Of a stretch of 64,000 bases of DNA, positions 15,886-24,658 are shown piece by piece. The notes beneath the pieces are model-generated. The model worked only from the letters and a program-made list of their open reading frames with translations, was not told the DNA's origin and did not search any database. Source of the stretch: Clostridia bacterium (GTDB lineage Bacteria > Bacillota > Clostridia > Christensenellales > CAG-138); the NCBI GenBank assembly GCA_017547885.1, contig JAFYOP010000005.1:18079-82078 (forward strand), given 5' to 3'. Position numbers and translations under genes: made by a program. Numbering within the stretch: position 1 is the first letter of the stretch; the number at the start of each line of letters is the position of its first letter.

Positions 15886-17544
15886 TTATGCCCTTGTATC
15901 AAACAGAACGGTAATTGTAGTTCCCTTGTTCAGTTCGCTTTCCACAGTAATTTTGCCGTGGTGATACTGCACGGCGTGCTTTACAATAGATAGGCCAAGG
16001 CCGGTGCCGCCGGATTGCTTGGAATGACTCTTATCCACACGATAGAAACGCTCAAACACCTTGTCTTGATGTTCGGGAGAGATACCGATACCGGTATCCT
16101 GCACGCTCAGCATCACTTCGCTGGATTTCTGTGCAACGGTCACTTTTACGCTGCCGCCGGGGTTGTTGTATTTAATGGCATTGTCGCAGAGATTGTAAAC
16201 GACATCGTACAGCAATCTGCGGACACCATTGACAACACCATCATCGCCGGTCACTTCCAGAGAAACATCTTTCAGCTTTGCAGCATCTGCAAGTGTTTCA
16301 CAGATTTCCTCAGAAAGAACTTTGAGAGAAACATTTTCATGGGGCATTTCTGCTCCTTCGTCCAACGCTGACAGGCGAATAATATCGTCGATCAGAAAGA
16401 CCAGTCTGGATGCTTCCTTGCGGATATGACCCACAAAGCGGGGAACGTCCTCGGCTTTCACGATGCCATTTTCCATCAGTTCCGCAGAGCCGATGATGGA
16501 CTGCAGCGGCGTTTTCAATTCGTGGGATACATTGGCTGTGAATTCCTGACGGTGCTTTTCGGCGTTCACCTGCTCGGTCACATCAAAGGCGAGGATCACC
16601 ATACCGTGACTGTTGCCGTCAGAATCAATACGGCTCAGATCAAATTGATACTCTCTGCTATTTTCCTTGGCACGGAAATCAGCATGTCCTTGTGTCTTTG
16701 CATGCTCCAGAGCAAGCCGCATATTCTGCTTTCGGTCAATGGTCAGAAAATCCTCTCCGATACAAGAAGCACTGGCGCCAAACAACGTTCTTGCCGCAGG
16801 ATTGATGCTGATAATTCTGCCCCTGTTATCCAGAAGCACGAGAGCTTCTTTCATGTTGCCGGTGATCTGTTCAAACTCATCCTGTTTACGCTTCAGGGTC
16901 TGCATCTGCGCTTTGATTTCCTTATGTTGTGCGTTAATACGGCGCAGCAAGGGAGCCAGTTCTTCGTAGGCTTCATTTTCCATGGGCTTTTCAAGATTAA
17001 GTTTATTCAGCGGTTCTACAACCTTATTTGCCATGCGGTGTGCCAGCCATGCGGAAAGTGCAATGGCAATCACAAGGACAATGGCAATCGGCTGAAGCAT
17101 ACCAAGAACCAGAACCAATGCGGTTGCTCGACTGACAGAAATACGGAGTACACTGCCATCATTCAGTTGGGTTGCTTCATAAATGGTCTGCTCCGTCAGC
17201 GTGGAGGACTGACGGGTGCTGCTGCCGTTGCCGGATACAAGAGCTTCCTTGATTTCTTCACGGTCAGCATGGCTTTCCATGGCAGCAGTATCTGCATGGC
17301 TGTCAAAAAGAACTGTGCCATCTGCATCTACCCATGTCAGACGATAGCGGTCATAATCCAGACCTTGCAGATAACTTTCGCCTAGTTGTTCCGTCGCATC
17401 AGCCGCAAGGCTCAGTTCATCTTTCAGCTGAGACTCCTGCACATTGCCAAAGTATGGATATAAAGCACCGATAATGATGACAAGGCTGGAAAGCAGCACA
17501 GCGATGGCGACAGAAAGAATAGACTTGAAGATCTTACTTGTCAT
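15886..17544 (-). CDS. phoR: phosphate sensor histidine kinase PhoR
   Basis: A 552-residue membrane kinase. TM1 lies at ~8-30, an extracytoplasmic region at ~31-140, TM2 at ~143-168, then a HAMP-like linker. A PAS domain follows (EALVLLDNRGRIISINPAA), then HisKA with the phospho-acceptor His in FTANVSHELKTPLQ, and HATPase_c with the N box NLCDNAIKYNN, G1 DTGIGI and G2 GGTGLGLSIV. It phosphorylates PhoB when phosphate is low, and the Pst complex with PhoU holds it off when phosphate is plentiful. It is the last gene of the pst-pho unit and overlaps phoB by 11 bp. Length and order match clostridial PhoR. Confidence 0.95.
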   Translation of the reverse strand: MTSKIFKSILSVAIAVLLSSLVIIIGALYPYFGNVQESQLKDELSLAADATEQLGESYLQGLDYDRYRLTWVDADGTVLFDSHADTAAMESHADREEIKEALVSGNGSSTRQSSTLTEQTIYEATQLNDGSVLRISVSRATALVLVLGMLQPIAIVLVIAIALSAWLAHRMANKVVEPLNKLNLEKPMENEAYEELAPLLRRINAQHKEIKAQMQTLKRKQDEFEQITGNMKEALVLLDNRGRIISINPAARTLFGASASCIGEDFLTIDRKQNMRLALEHAKTQGHADFRAKENSREYQFDLSRIDSDGNSHGMVILAFDVTEQVNAEKHRQEFTANVSHELKTPLQSIIGSAELMENGIVKAEDVPRFVGHIRKEASRLVFLIDDIIRLSALDEGAEMPHENVSLKVLSEEICETLADAAKLKDVSLEVTGDDGVVNGVRRLLYDVVYNLCDNAIKYNNPGGSVKVTVAQKSSEVMLSVQDTGIGISPEHQDKVFERFYRVDKSHSKQSGGTGLGLSIVKHAVQYHHGKITVESELNKGTTITVLFDTRA

Positions 17545-18214
17545 AGCCTACCTCCCAGCGATAGCCTACATTACGCACGGTTTCGATCATCTTGCCGTAG
17601 CCATCCAGTTTCTGACGCAATGTGCGGATATGGGAATCCAGAGTTCGGGAATCACCCATGTAATCCAGATTCCACACCTGAGAGAACAACTGCTCTCTGG
17701 TATATACCATTCCGGGATGGGAAAGAAATATACGAAGCAGCTCAAATTCCTTGTAAGTAAGCTGAACTCGGTTACCATCCACAACAACAGTATGCTCGTC
17801 CAGATTAACAACCAGACCGCCTGCCTTCAACAGCTTGGATACCTGCCGAGGCTGGCTGCGGCGCAGCACCGCTTTCACTCTGGATACCATCTCCATCATA
17901 CTGAAAGGCTTTACAATATAATCATCAGCGCCCAGATCCAGGCCACGGATACGGTCATATTCCTGTCCTTTTGCAGTAGCCATGATCACAGGAATTGTGC
18001 TGAATTCCATAGACTCCTTCATCTTGGACAGAAGTTCAATTCCATCCATACCGGGGAGCATCACATCCAGAACGATCAGTTCAGGTTTCTCTTTTTTCAG
18101 CGCTTCCCAAAAGGAAAGGCCATCTTCAAAGCCTTTTGTTTCAAATCCGGCAGAGTTCAGTGCATAGATTGCGATATCACGGATGCTTGCATCATCCTCA
18201 ACATACCAAATCAA
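17534..18214 (-). CDS. phoB: phosphate response regulator PhoB/PhoP
   Basis: A 226-residue OmpR-family regulator. The receiver domain has the acidic pair E6-D7-D8, phospho-acceptor Asp50 in LIVLDVMLPGMDG, and Lys in the DDYIVKPF motif. The C-terminal winged helix contains LTYKEFELLRIFL, REQLFSQVW and VRNVGYRWE. When phosphorylated by PhoR it binds Pho boxes; a candidate is in front of pstS. It begins 2 bp after phoU ends and overlaps phoR. Confidence 0.95.
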   Translation of the reverse strand: MIWYVEDDASIRDIAIYALNSAGFETKGFEDGLSFWEALKKEKPELIVLDVMLPGMDGIELLSKMKESMEFSTIPVIMATAKGQEYDRIRGLDLGADDYIVKPFSMMEMVSRVKAVLRRSQPRQVSKLLKAGGLVVNLDEHTVVVDGNRVQLTYKEFELLRIFLSHPGMVYTREQLFSQVWNLDYMGDSRTLDSHIRTLRQKLDGYGKMIETVRNVGYRWEVGYDK

Positions 18215-18216
18215 CG

Positions 18217-18861
18217 TTACACCTCCTTATGCTTTCCGGTTACGGAGTAAATTACCCACTCGGCAATATTGGTCGCATGATCGCCGATACGTTCAAAATA
18301 CTTGGCAATCATCAAAAGGTCAAGAGCAAACTCGCCATCAGTGTGATTTTCTGCAATTAACGTAATAATACCACGCTTTACCTTGGAAAAATAGTCATCA
18401 ACGATGTCGTCCTGATCAATTACCTTTTGTGCCAGTGCAACATCCTTTTTGACAAAGGCATCTACGCTTTCCGTCACCATCTCGATGGTCTCACGAGCCA
18501 TTTCCTCAATCAGCTCCATACCCTCCATGGTGTGTCCCTCCAGAAAGGTGACGATCTCGGCAATGTCTTCTGCCTGATCTCCAATGCGCTCCATGTCGGT
18601 AATCATCTTCAATGCAGCAGAAATCAGACGGAGATCACGGGCAACGGGCTGCTGGTGAAGCAGGAGCTTCATACAGCGCCCTTCAATGTCACGCTCCATC
18701 TGGTCGATTGCACCACCGCTTGCCTTTACTTTTTCTGCCAATGCGATATCGCCGGAAGAAAGGGCTTTCACAGCGGCCGCAATGGCTTCCTCGCACATAG
18801 CGCCCATTTCAATAATTTCACGGTTCAGCTCAAAGAGCTGTGCATCAAACCTGTTTCTCAT
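18217..18861 (-). CDS. phoU: phosphate signalling protein PhoU
   Basis: 214 residues from the ATG at 18861, chosen because GAGGAG lies just upstream; an in-frame ATG 25 codons earlier is inside pstB and lacks a site. It has the two-fold repeated three-helix PhoU bundle with E/DxxxD metal-binding motifs, including ALKMITDMERIGDQAEDIAE and the second MIAKYFERIGDHATNIAEW. PhoU links the Pst transporter to PhoR and lowers kinase activity at high phosphate. It sits between pstB and phoB, as in other Firmicutes. Confidence 0.95.
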   Translation of the reverse strand: MRNRFDAQLFELNREIIEMGAMCEEAIAAAVKALSSGDIALAEKVKASGGAIDQMERDIEGRCMKLLLHQQPVARDLRLISAALKMITDMERIGDQAEDIAEIVTFLEGHTMEGMELIEEMARETIEMVTESVDAFVKKDVALAQKVIDQDDIVDDYFSKVKRGIITLIAENHTDGEFALDLLMIAKYFERIGDHATNIAEWVIYSVTGKHKEV

Positions 18862-18871
18862 ATTCTCCTCC

Positions 18872-19624
18872 TTAACCAAATCTGCCGGTGATATAATCTT
18901 CGGTGCGCTGATCCTTAGGCTGAGAGAAGATGTCATCGGTCTTGCCGAACTCTACCAGTTCTCCCAACAGGAAGAAAGCGGTGTGGTCCGATACACGGAC
19001 GGCCTGCTGCATGTTATGTGTTACCATTACGATGGTGTACTTTCCCTTCAGTTCCATAACCAGTTCCTCGATGCGGGAAGTGGAAATGGGGTCAAGGGCC
19101 GAGGTAGGCTCATCCATTAAAAGGACTTTGGGTTGAACAGCCAGTGCTCTTGCGATGCACAGACGCTGCTGTTGACCGCCGGACATACCGAGTGCGTTCT
19201 TCTTCAGCCTGTCCTTTGCCTCATCCCAGATAGCCGCATCACGCAAGGCACGCTCTACGATATCATCCAGTTCCACCTTGTTGGTAATGCCATGAGTTCT
19301 GGGGCCATAAGCCACGTTGTCATAAATGCTCATAGGGAAAGGATTGGGCTTCTGGAATACCATGCCGATCTCTTTACGGAGGTTGTTCACATCCACTTCC
19401 TTGGAGAAAATGTCCGTTCCCTCGTAGCGAATGTCGCCGGTGATCTTCACGCCTGGAATCAGATCATTCATGCGATTCAAAGTTTTGAGAAAAGTAGACT
19501 TACCACAACCGGAAGGGCCGATAAACGCAGTGATGCTCTTTTCAGGGATTTCAATATCCACATTGCGGAGTGCCTGATGGTCACCGTACCACAGGCACAG
19601 TTCTTTTACAGAGATAATACTCAT
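18872..19624 (-). CDS. pstB: phosphate ABC transporter ATP-binding protein PstB
   Basis: A 250-residue ABC ATPase with Walker [10 protein letters not shown], a Q-loop in [13 protein letters not shown], signature MSGGQQQR, Walker [13 protein letters not shown] and the switch His in MVTHN. The RYEGTDIF and YDNVAYGPR segments are characteristic of PstB. It drives high-affinity phosphate import with PstA/PstC. Its start overlaps the pstA stop by 4 bp, indicating translational coupling. Confidence 0.97.
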   Translation of the reverse strand: MSIISVKELCLWYGDHQALRNVDIEIPEKSITAFIGPSGCGKSTFLKTLNRMNDLIPGVKITGDIRYEGTDIFSKEVDVNNLRKEIGMVFQKPNPFPMSIYDNVAYGPRTHGITNKVELDDIVERALRDAAIWDEAKDRLKKNALGMSGGQQQRLCIARALAVQPKVLLMDEPTSALDPISTSRIEELVMELKGKYTIVMVTHNMQQAVRVSDHTAFFLLGELVEFGKTDDIFSQPKDQRTEDYITGRFG

Positions 19625-20478
19625 ATACTTCTCCTTTTTGCGAAATGTTTCTGCACCAATGCAGCCGCAAAGTTAATCATAACGGTCAGAACCATCAGGA
19701 TGGCGGCAATGGCAAAGGCCACCCCGAACTCACCCTGTTCTTTTGCATATACGTAGAGGGCAACAGTCAGCGTTGCGCCGGGAGCTGCAAGACCGTCAAT
19801 CAAGCCGTTAACTGCATGGGCAAAGCCTGCGGTAAAGAGCAACGCTGCGGACTCACCCAGAATACGACCAACGGATAGAATTCCTCCGGTGATGACACCA
19901 TCCACACAGCCGGGAAGGACTACAGTGCGAACAACTCTCCATTTACCGGCTCCCAGACCAAATGCGCCCTCACGGTAGGACTGGGGAACGGTTTTTAAAC
20001 TTTCTTGTGTGGTTCGCATGATTGTGGGCAGGTTCATGATCACCAGAGTCAGCGCACCTGCCATCAGGCAAGTTCCCATACTGTTGGAAAACAGCAGCAT
20101 ACCCACCAGACCATAGATGATGGAGGGAATACCGGAAAGGGTCTCGGCGGCATACTCGATGATGCCCACTACCTTCTTGTTGGATGCGTACTCAGTCAGA
20201 TAAATGGCTGCACCTACGCCTAAAGGCAGGACGATGAGTAGCGTTGCCAGCACGATATATACCGTGTTCAAAATGTCAGGCAGGATACCGATGCGCTCAG
20301 TCAGGTAACTGGGTTTGGTGGATAGCAGCTCCCACGTGATGTTGGGAATACCCTGTCCCAGCACATAGATTAGCAGGAACAGCACCAGAGCGGCGGTCAG
20401 ACCGACAGACAGCAGCATCAGCGCTTTCACCAACGCTTCGAAGCCTTTTCTCTTTTTGGATAATGCTTGATTCAACAT
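19621..20478 (-). CDS. pstA: phosphate ABC transporter permease PstA
   Basis: A 285-residue permease with about six membrane helices and the ABC-permease EAA loop in the conserved form [49 protein letters not shown] is typical of PstA. It pairs with PstC to form the phosphate channel and lies 3 bp after pstC. Confidence 0.95.
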   Translation of the reverse strand: MLNQALSKKRKGFEALVKALMLLSVGLTAALVLFLLIYVLGQGIPNITWELLSTKPSYLTERIGILPDILNTVYIVLATLLIVLPLGVGAAIYLTEYASNKKVVGIIEYAAETLSGIPSIIYGLVGMLLFSNSMGTCLMAGALTLVIMNLPTIMRTTQESLKTVPQSYREGAFGLGAGKWRVVRTVVLPGCVDGVITGGILSVGRILGESAALLFTAGFAHAVNGLIDGLAAPGATLTVALYVYAKEQGEFGVAFAIAAILMVLTVMINFAAALVQKHFAKRRSI

Positions 20479-20481
20479 AGG

Positions 20482-21348
20482 TTACTCCGTTTCTCGCTTG
20501 AGGAAGAAGTTCAGTGTGGCATTGATCAGCATGATAAACAGGAACAACACCAGTGCGATGGAGAACAGCGCCTGTCTCTGCAAGCCGCTGGAATAGGCCA
20601 TCTCGCTGGACACGGCAGTGGTCAGGAAGCGAACGCTCTGGAACAGAGAGTCGGGCATATTAGGCACATTACCGGCAACCATCATAACCGCCATAGCTTC
20701 ACCGATGGCACGGCCTACGCCCAGCACAACAGCTGCTGCAATACCGCTTTTTGCGGCAGGGACGGAAACCTTGAAGTAGGTCTCGATAGGCGTAGCACCA
20801 AGAGCAAGAGAAGCATCCTCGTATTCCTTGGGAACTGCGTCAAGTGCGGTAATGGACATCTTGATGATGGAAGGCAGGATCATAATTGCCAGAACGACAA
20901 TTGCGGCAAGCAAACTTGCGCCATCAGGCACATTGAAAATCTTTCTAATGCCCGGAACCAGTACCAGCATACCCACCAGACCATAAACCACAGAAGGAAT
21001 ACCGGCAAGCAGGCTGACCGCAGACTGCATCACGGATTTTACTTTCGGGGATGCAAGTTTTGACAGATATACGGCGGTCATAAAACCAACCGGAACACCG
21101 ATCAAGATAGCGCCAGCAGTGCCGTAAACGCTGGTCAGGATAAAGGACAGGATGCCGTATTTCGGCTCGGCTGCGGTAGATGCCCATTCCTTGCCAAATA
21201 GGAAGTCAATAAGACCGATCTCACGAATTGCGGGAATACCGGAGATGACAAGATAGATGGTGATCAGCAAAACGCAGCCAACTGTAATCAGGCCCAGCAC
21301 CAGAAATATGCCGTGGATCACCTTTTCCATCAATTGATTCTTCTTCAT
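20482..21348 (-). CDS. pstC: phosphate ABC transporter permease PstC
   Basis: A 288-residue integral membrane permease. FGKEWASTAAEPKYGIL and LVGMLVLVPGIRKIF are PstC hallmarks, and the EAA loop reads LDAVPKEYEDASLALGATPIE. It partners PstA. It follows pstS after a 61-bp gap that holds a hairpin. Confidence 0.95.
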   Translation of the reverse strand: MKKNQLMEKVIHGIFLVLGLITVGCVLLITIYLVISGIPAIREIGLIDFLFGKEWASTAAEPKYGILSFILTSVYGTAGAILIGVPVGFMTAVYLSKLASPKVKSVMQSAVSLLAGIPSVVYGLVGMLVLVPGIRKIFNVPDGASLLAAIVVLAIMILPSIIKMSITALDAVPKEYEDASLALGATPIETYFKVSVPAAKSGIAAAVVLGVGRAIGEAMAVMMVAGNVPNMPDSLFQSVRFLTTAVSSEMAYSSGLQRQALFSIALVLFLFIMLINATLNFFLKRETE

Positions 21349-21371
21349 AGTTAGTTCCTCATAGCAGAGTA

Positions 21372-21397
21372 GCGGCGGTCAGTAGCACAACCGCCGC
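21372..21397 (-). promoter_or_regulatory. intercistronic hairpin between pstS and pstC
   Basis: GCGGCGGT and ACCGCCGC form an 8-bp GC-rich stem in the pstS-pstC gap, without a following U run on the minus strand. Such stems commonly stabilise the upstream message or cause partial termination, giving more binding protein than permease. That role is inferred. Confidence 0.55.
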
Positions 21398-21409
21398 ATC
21401 TGCGTTTTT

Positions 21410-22216
21410 TTAGTTTGCGGAAACCACACCGGCTGCACCGATGATCTCATTTGCATCAGAAGAAGTGATGTAGTCAAAGAACTTCTGGGCAGCTTCGCTC
21501 AGCTCAGCATCGCTCTTGGTGACCAGAACAAAAGGACGCTGTACTACATAGCTGCCGTCCTTGATGGTAGCCTCGGTAGGGGCAACACCATCCACAGTCA
21601 GAGCCTTCACGGTATCCTTCACAGAGGCCACAGAAGCGTAGCCGATAGCACCGGGGTTCTGGGAAACGGTGGTTATAACGTCACCGGTGGAGGTCAGTTC
21701 CTGGCGATACTTGCAGGCATCCTCTGTATTAGTGATGGACTCGAAGCCGTCACGAGTACCGGAACCGGCTTCACGACCTATCAGAACGATCTCCACATCA
21801 TTGCCGCCAACCTCAGACCAGTTGGTGATATCACCGGTGTAGATCTTGGCAATGGTTTCTACGCTCAGGTCAGCAACGGGGTTTTCGGGATTTACAATAA
21901 TTGCGATGCCGTCATAGGCCAGAACAGTGCCGGTCAGACCGGCGGATTTTTCCTCATCTTTCAGATCACGGGAAGAAAGACCGATGTCGCAGCGGCCTTC
22001 CTGAACGGCCTTGATGCCGCTGCCGGAGCCGGTAGGATTATAAGTAAAGCTGATGCCGGTGTCGTTCTGGAAAGCTTCGCCCAGAGCACCGATCACCTTC
22101 TCCATAGAGGTGGAACCATCGGTGGCAACAGAGCCGGTGGTCTTTGCACTGCCGCAGCCTGCAAGCATAGAAATAGCCAGAACGGCAACCATCATCATCG
22201 TAATCATCTTTTTCAT
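21410..22216 (-). CDS. pstS: phosphate-binding lipoprotein PstS
   Basis: 268 residues from the ATG at 22216, chosen because AAAGGAG precedes it; the ATG six codons upstream overlaps that site. A lipobox (SMLAGC, Cys21) is followed by a type II periplasmic-binding fold: GSTSMEKVIGALGEAF, TGSGSGIKAVQEG, IGREAGSGTRDGF and ITTVSQNPGAIGYAS. It captures phosphate at the outer membrane face and delivers it to PstCA. As first gene of the unit it is preceded by the candidate Pho box. Confidence 0.96.
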   Translation of the reverse strand: MKKMITMMMVAVLAISMLAGCGSAKTTGSVATDGSTSMEKVIGALGEAFQNDTGISFTYNPTGSGSGIKAVQEGRCDIGLSSRDLKDEEKSAGLTGTVLAYDGIAIIVNPENPVADLSVETIAKIYTGDITNWSEVGGNDVEIVLIGREAGSGTRDGFESITNTEDACKYRQELTSTGDVITTVSQNPGAIGYASVASVKDTVKALTVDGVAPTEATIKDGSYVVQRPFVLVTKSDAELSEAAQKFFDYITSSDANEIIGAAGVVSAN

Positions 22217-22286
22217 TGTAGTTTCTCCTTTCATACAACTGTTTGCGTTTGGATTTCCTTGGTACAGTTATGATTTTAGGATTGCC

Positions 22287-22330
22287 ATGTGAAATCAAAA
22301 ATACAAGGAATGTGAAATCCAAGTCAAATC
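22287..22330 (-). promoter_or_regulatory. candidate Pho box upstream of pstS
   Basis: Read leftward there are three related direct repeats, GATTTGACTTG, GATTTCACATT and GATTTCACATG, the first two 11 bp apart and the third 23 bp further (about 2 x 11). Repeats in 11-bp register are the signature of PhoB/PhoP operators. The block is 70-115 bp upstream of the pstS start. PhoB/PhoR are encoded in the same unit. Confidence 0.55.
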
Positions 22331-22543
22331 GCAAAAAGAAGGTCTTTTTCATTTGCCGGTCTGTATTCAGGCACAAACAAAATTACTTGCTCGAACTACA
22401 CCCTTTTGAAGAATGGAAGGTGATCGCAGGTGAGAAATAGAAGATGTTAATCAATGTTTCACATACATATATAAAAAATTCTGTGTGATTATGTGGTAGG
22501 GTAATTCATCTTATGATAATGGTGACAAAGAGGAAGGATGAGT
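22331..22543. other. gap upstream of the pst operon
   Basis: With the Pho-box segment this makes a ~330-bp gap between pstS and the terminator at 22544. I see no gene, repeat or RNA in the remainder. Confidence 0.5.
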
Positions 22544-22573
22544 AAAAGGGCACATCCTGCGATGTGCCCTTTT
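22544..22573. terminator. bidirectional terminator after the ADP-ribosylglycohydrolase gene
   Basis: AAAAGGGCACATC and GATGTGCCCTTTT pair around CTGC, 7 bp past the stop codon at 22580. The same hairpin occurs at 15399-15427. Confidence 0.92.
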
Positions 22574-22579
22574 AATACC

Positions 22580-23374
22580 TTATCTTATTCTATTTTCAAA
22601 CCTTTCAACCACACCCAGCAGCCTGCCATCCAGCCGCTTTCTGCACTCTGCTTTAAGCTCATCACTTACCCCATAAAACCCCTCGGCAATGCTGCCGGCG
22701 ATGGCGGTGAGAGTGTCGCAGTCGCCGCCTAAGGACACGGCGGTGCGTATCACGTCCTCGAAGTCATTGCCCTCAAGGAAGGCTGTGATGGCCTCAGGAA
22801 ACGTCTCCTGACAGCTTTCCACATGGAAGTATGTTGGACGAATTTCGTCGCAGGTGCGGTTAAGGTTATAGCCGAATTCCTGCTCCATGTAGGCCTTTAT
22901 ATCGGCTTTGCTGTGGCCTGTGCGGGCGAGGAATATGGCGGAGGCTGTGGCCTCTGCGCCCTTGATGCCCTCGGGATGGTTGTGGGTAACGTCGGCGGAC
23001 AAACGTGCCATGCGGCGTACGGTTTCCATGTCGTTGTACAGCCATGCCGCAGAGGATACACGCATAGCAGAGCCGTTGCCGTAGCTATTGTAGGGCTTGG
23101 GGTCAAGGTTAAGCCAAACCATGAAGCGACCGCCGTAGCCCGCATCGGGGTACAGCTTGCCGTACTTGCGCATGGAATCCACCAGCTTCTGTCGTATCTC
23201 ATCATCTGTGCTATCAGAGGCGCAGTCCATAAGGGCCTCTGCCACGGCAATGGTCATCACGGTATCGTCGGTAAAGTGAGATTCTGAGGAGAACAGGGGA
23301 AACTCCTTGCTCTTATTGCCACGGTCAAACTCATAGGGGCTGCCGATTATATCTCCAAGTATTGCTCCAAACAT
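22580..23374 (-). CDS. ADP-ribosylglycohydrolase family protein
   Basis: A 264-residue DraG/ARH-type hydrolase. The metal-binding pattern is visible: GDIIGSPYEF at residues 7-16, TDDTVMT near 35-41, and GGDCDTLTAIAGSIAEG near 222. These enzymes remove ADP-ribose from proteins, nucleic acids or small molecules. It is probably a single gene or ends a two-gene unit with 23466-24155. Two decayed 3' copies of it lie at 1475-1600 and 15434-15547, so this family has been duplicated and lost nearby. Confidence 0.93.
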   Translation of the reverse strand: MFGAILGDIIGSPYEFDRGNKSKEFPLFSSESHFTDDTVMTIAVAEALMDCASDSTDDEIRQKLVDSMRKYGKLYPDAGYGGRFMVWLNLDPKPYNSYGNGSAMRVSSAAWLYNDMETVRRMARLSADVTHNHPEGIKGAEATASAIFLARTGHSKADIKAYMEQEFGYNLNRTCDEIRPTYFHVESCQETFPEAITAFLEGNDFEDVIRTAVSLGGDCDTLTAIAGSIAEGFYGVSDELKAECRKRLDGRLLGVVERFENRIR

Positions 23375-23465
23375 GATTAATTACCTCCTCGTTCATTGTA
23401 CCTTAATTATAATGAACAGGGTAGGGGAAGTGGTCGCACGGAGGGCGACAAAAAGCAGGGGTGAC

Positions 23466-24155
23466 CTACGCCCCTGCCAGCAGCTGCTCCATTATATCGT
23501 CCAGAGCTTTGTTTGGCCTGCCGGTGATCTCAAGGTTACTTCGCTTTTGCGCACCGTGGTTTTCATAGTACTCGGCAAAGGTTTTGCGGAAGGCTTTGTC
23601 GAATTGCTCGAGGGTATGGGTTATTTCCTTATCTGCGTGATACTCGGGAGCGTTTTTTACGTACATCTTTGCGAAATACCGTACCTGAGAGTACAGCAGA
23701 TCCCGCAGGAATATGTTGCCGTCAAAGACCACGGACAGCTCACCGTCGTAGTCGGTGCCGGTGCAGAGGGCGTGGATGGCGCCTGTGCTGCCCATGGGCA
23801 CCATATCCACCAGCTTGGAGCGGGTATCACTGTAATCAAGGCCGTCATACAGGCGTGAGGCCTCAAGGAGCAGGACACGCAGGTCTTCCGGGGAGATGGC
23901 GTTTTCAATGTCGATTGGCTCTGCGTCCAGAGCTTTCATATAATTATATGGCCCGGTGATATCCACGGTTTTCACATCCAGAGGGGCATCCATGGTGCAG
24001 TAATATAGCAGGCACACCGGCTGACCGTCACGGAGGGTTTCACTGTATTCGTAATACAGTATGTCCCGGAAGGAATACTGGGGATAAATGGACAGATCCA
24101 CATATTCGCCTTTGCGTAACATATCAAGGTTCCAGAAGAATTGGAATATCTGCAT
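23466..24155 (-). CDS. conserved-looking hypothetical protein
   Basis: 229 residues from the ATG at 24155, which has AGGAGG 6 bases upstream; an ATG six codons earlier is upstream of that site. It is a soluble, acidic protein with alternating strands and helices, and contains VVFDGNIFLRDLLYSQVRYF and GSTGAIHALCTGTDYDG. I recognise no family. It lies 91 bp upstream of the ADP-ribosylglycohydrolase gene in the same direction. Confidence 0.6.
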   Translation of the reverse strand: MQIFQFFWNLDMLRKGEYVDLSIYPQYSFRDILYYEYSETLRDGQPVCLLYYCTMDAPLDVKTVDITGPYNYMKALDAEPIDIENAISPEDLRVLLLEASRLYDGLDYSDTRSKLVDMVPMGSTGAIHALCTGTDYDGELSVVFDGNIFLRDLLYSQVRYFAKMYVKNAPEYHADKEITHTLEQFDKAFRKTFAEYYENHGAQKRSNLEITGRPNKALDDIMEQLLAGA

Positions 24156-24302
24156 AAAAGGCCTCCTATGCACAAATATAACCTTATACGGTTATATTAT
24201 AGGGATATAGTCAGCCTGTCAACCGCATGAGGTTAATATGGGCAAGAATAAAATGCTACCATAATCACATCTTAACCATAGACGGTGAAACGAGGTGATG
24301 AT

Positions 24303-24545
24303 GTGACTTATGCAGAAGCAATAGCTATTCGCATGGCGGCAATATGCAAGGAAAAGAACATCACCTTGAATAAGTTAGCTACACTATCTGGGTTGCGTCA
24401 ATCTACACTGGATAATATAGCGAAAGGGAATACCAAGAATCCAACTTTGCGTACATTGCATTGTATTGCGGTTGGATTAGGAATAACGGTATCGGAACTG
24501 CTGGATTTTGCAGAATTAAACGAAGCCGTTTTTGATGGAGATTAG
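24303..24545 (+). CDS. Xre-family HTH regulator
   Basis: 80 residues from the GTG at 24303, which has GAGGTGATG directly upstream; an earlier GTG at 24285 lacks a site. A single HTH_3 domain fills the protein: NITLNKLATLSGLRQSTLDNI is the HTH, and HCIAVGLGITVSELLD follows. A close relative is encoded at 45751-45993 (same NKLAT and GLGIT segments). It is monocistronic with its own terminator, and its target is unknown. Confidence 0.85.
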   Translation: MTYAEAIAIRMAAICKEKNITLNKLATLSGLRQSTLDNIAKGNTKNPTLRTLHCIAVGLGITVSELLDFAELNEAVFDGD

Positions 24546-24560
24546 GAATAGAGTACATTG

Positions 24561-24587
24561 AAAGCCGGGACATCCCGGCTTTCTTTA
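24561..24587 (+). terminator. intrinsic terminator after the Xre gene
   Basis: AAAGCCGGGA and TCCCGGCTTT pair around a 2-3 base loop, followed by CTTTAT, 16 bp after the stop codon. Confidence 0.85.
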
Positions 24588-24658
24588 TGCTTTTCTGTTG
24601 ATTTGTTCCCCACGGCGGGGTAATATCATGTTATCAAAAGAATTGGAGAGCATAACGC

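Noticed and set aside
16426..17385. 319-codon plus-strand frame in phoR
   Set aside because: Antisense to the conserved kinase; translation is low-complexity without motifs.
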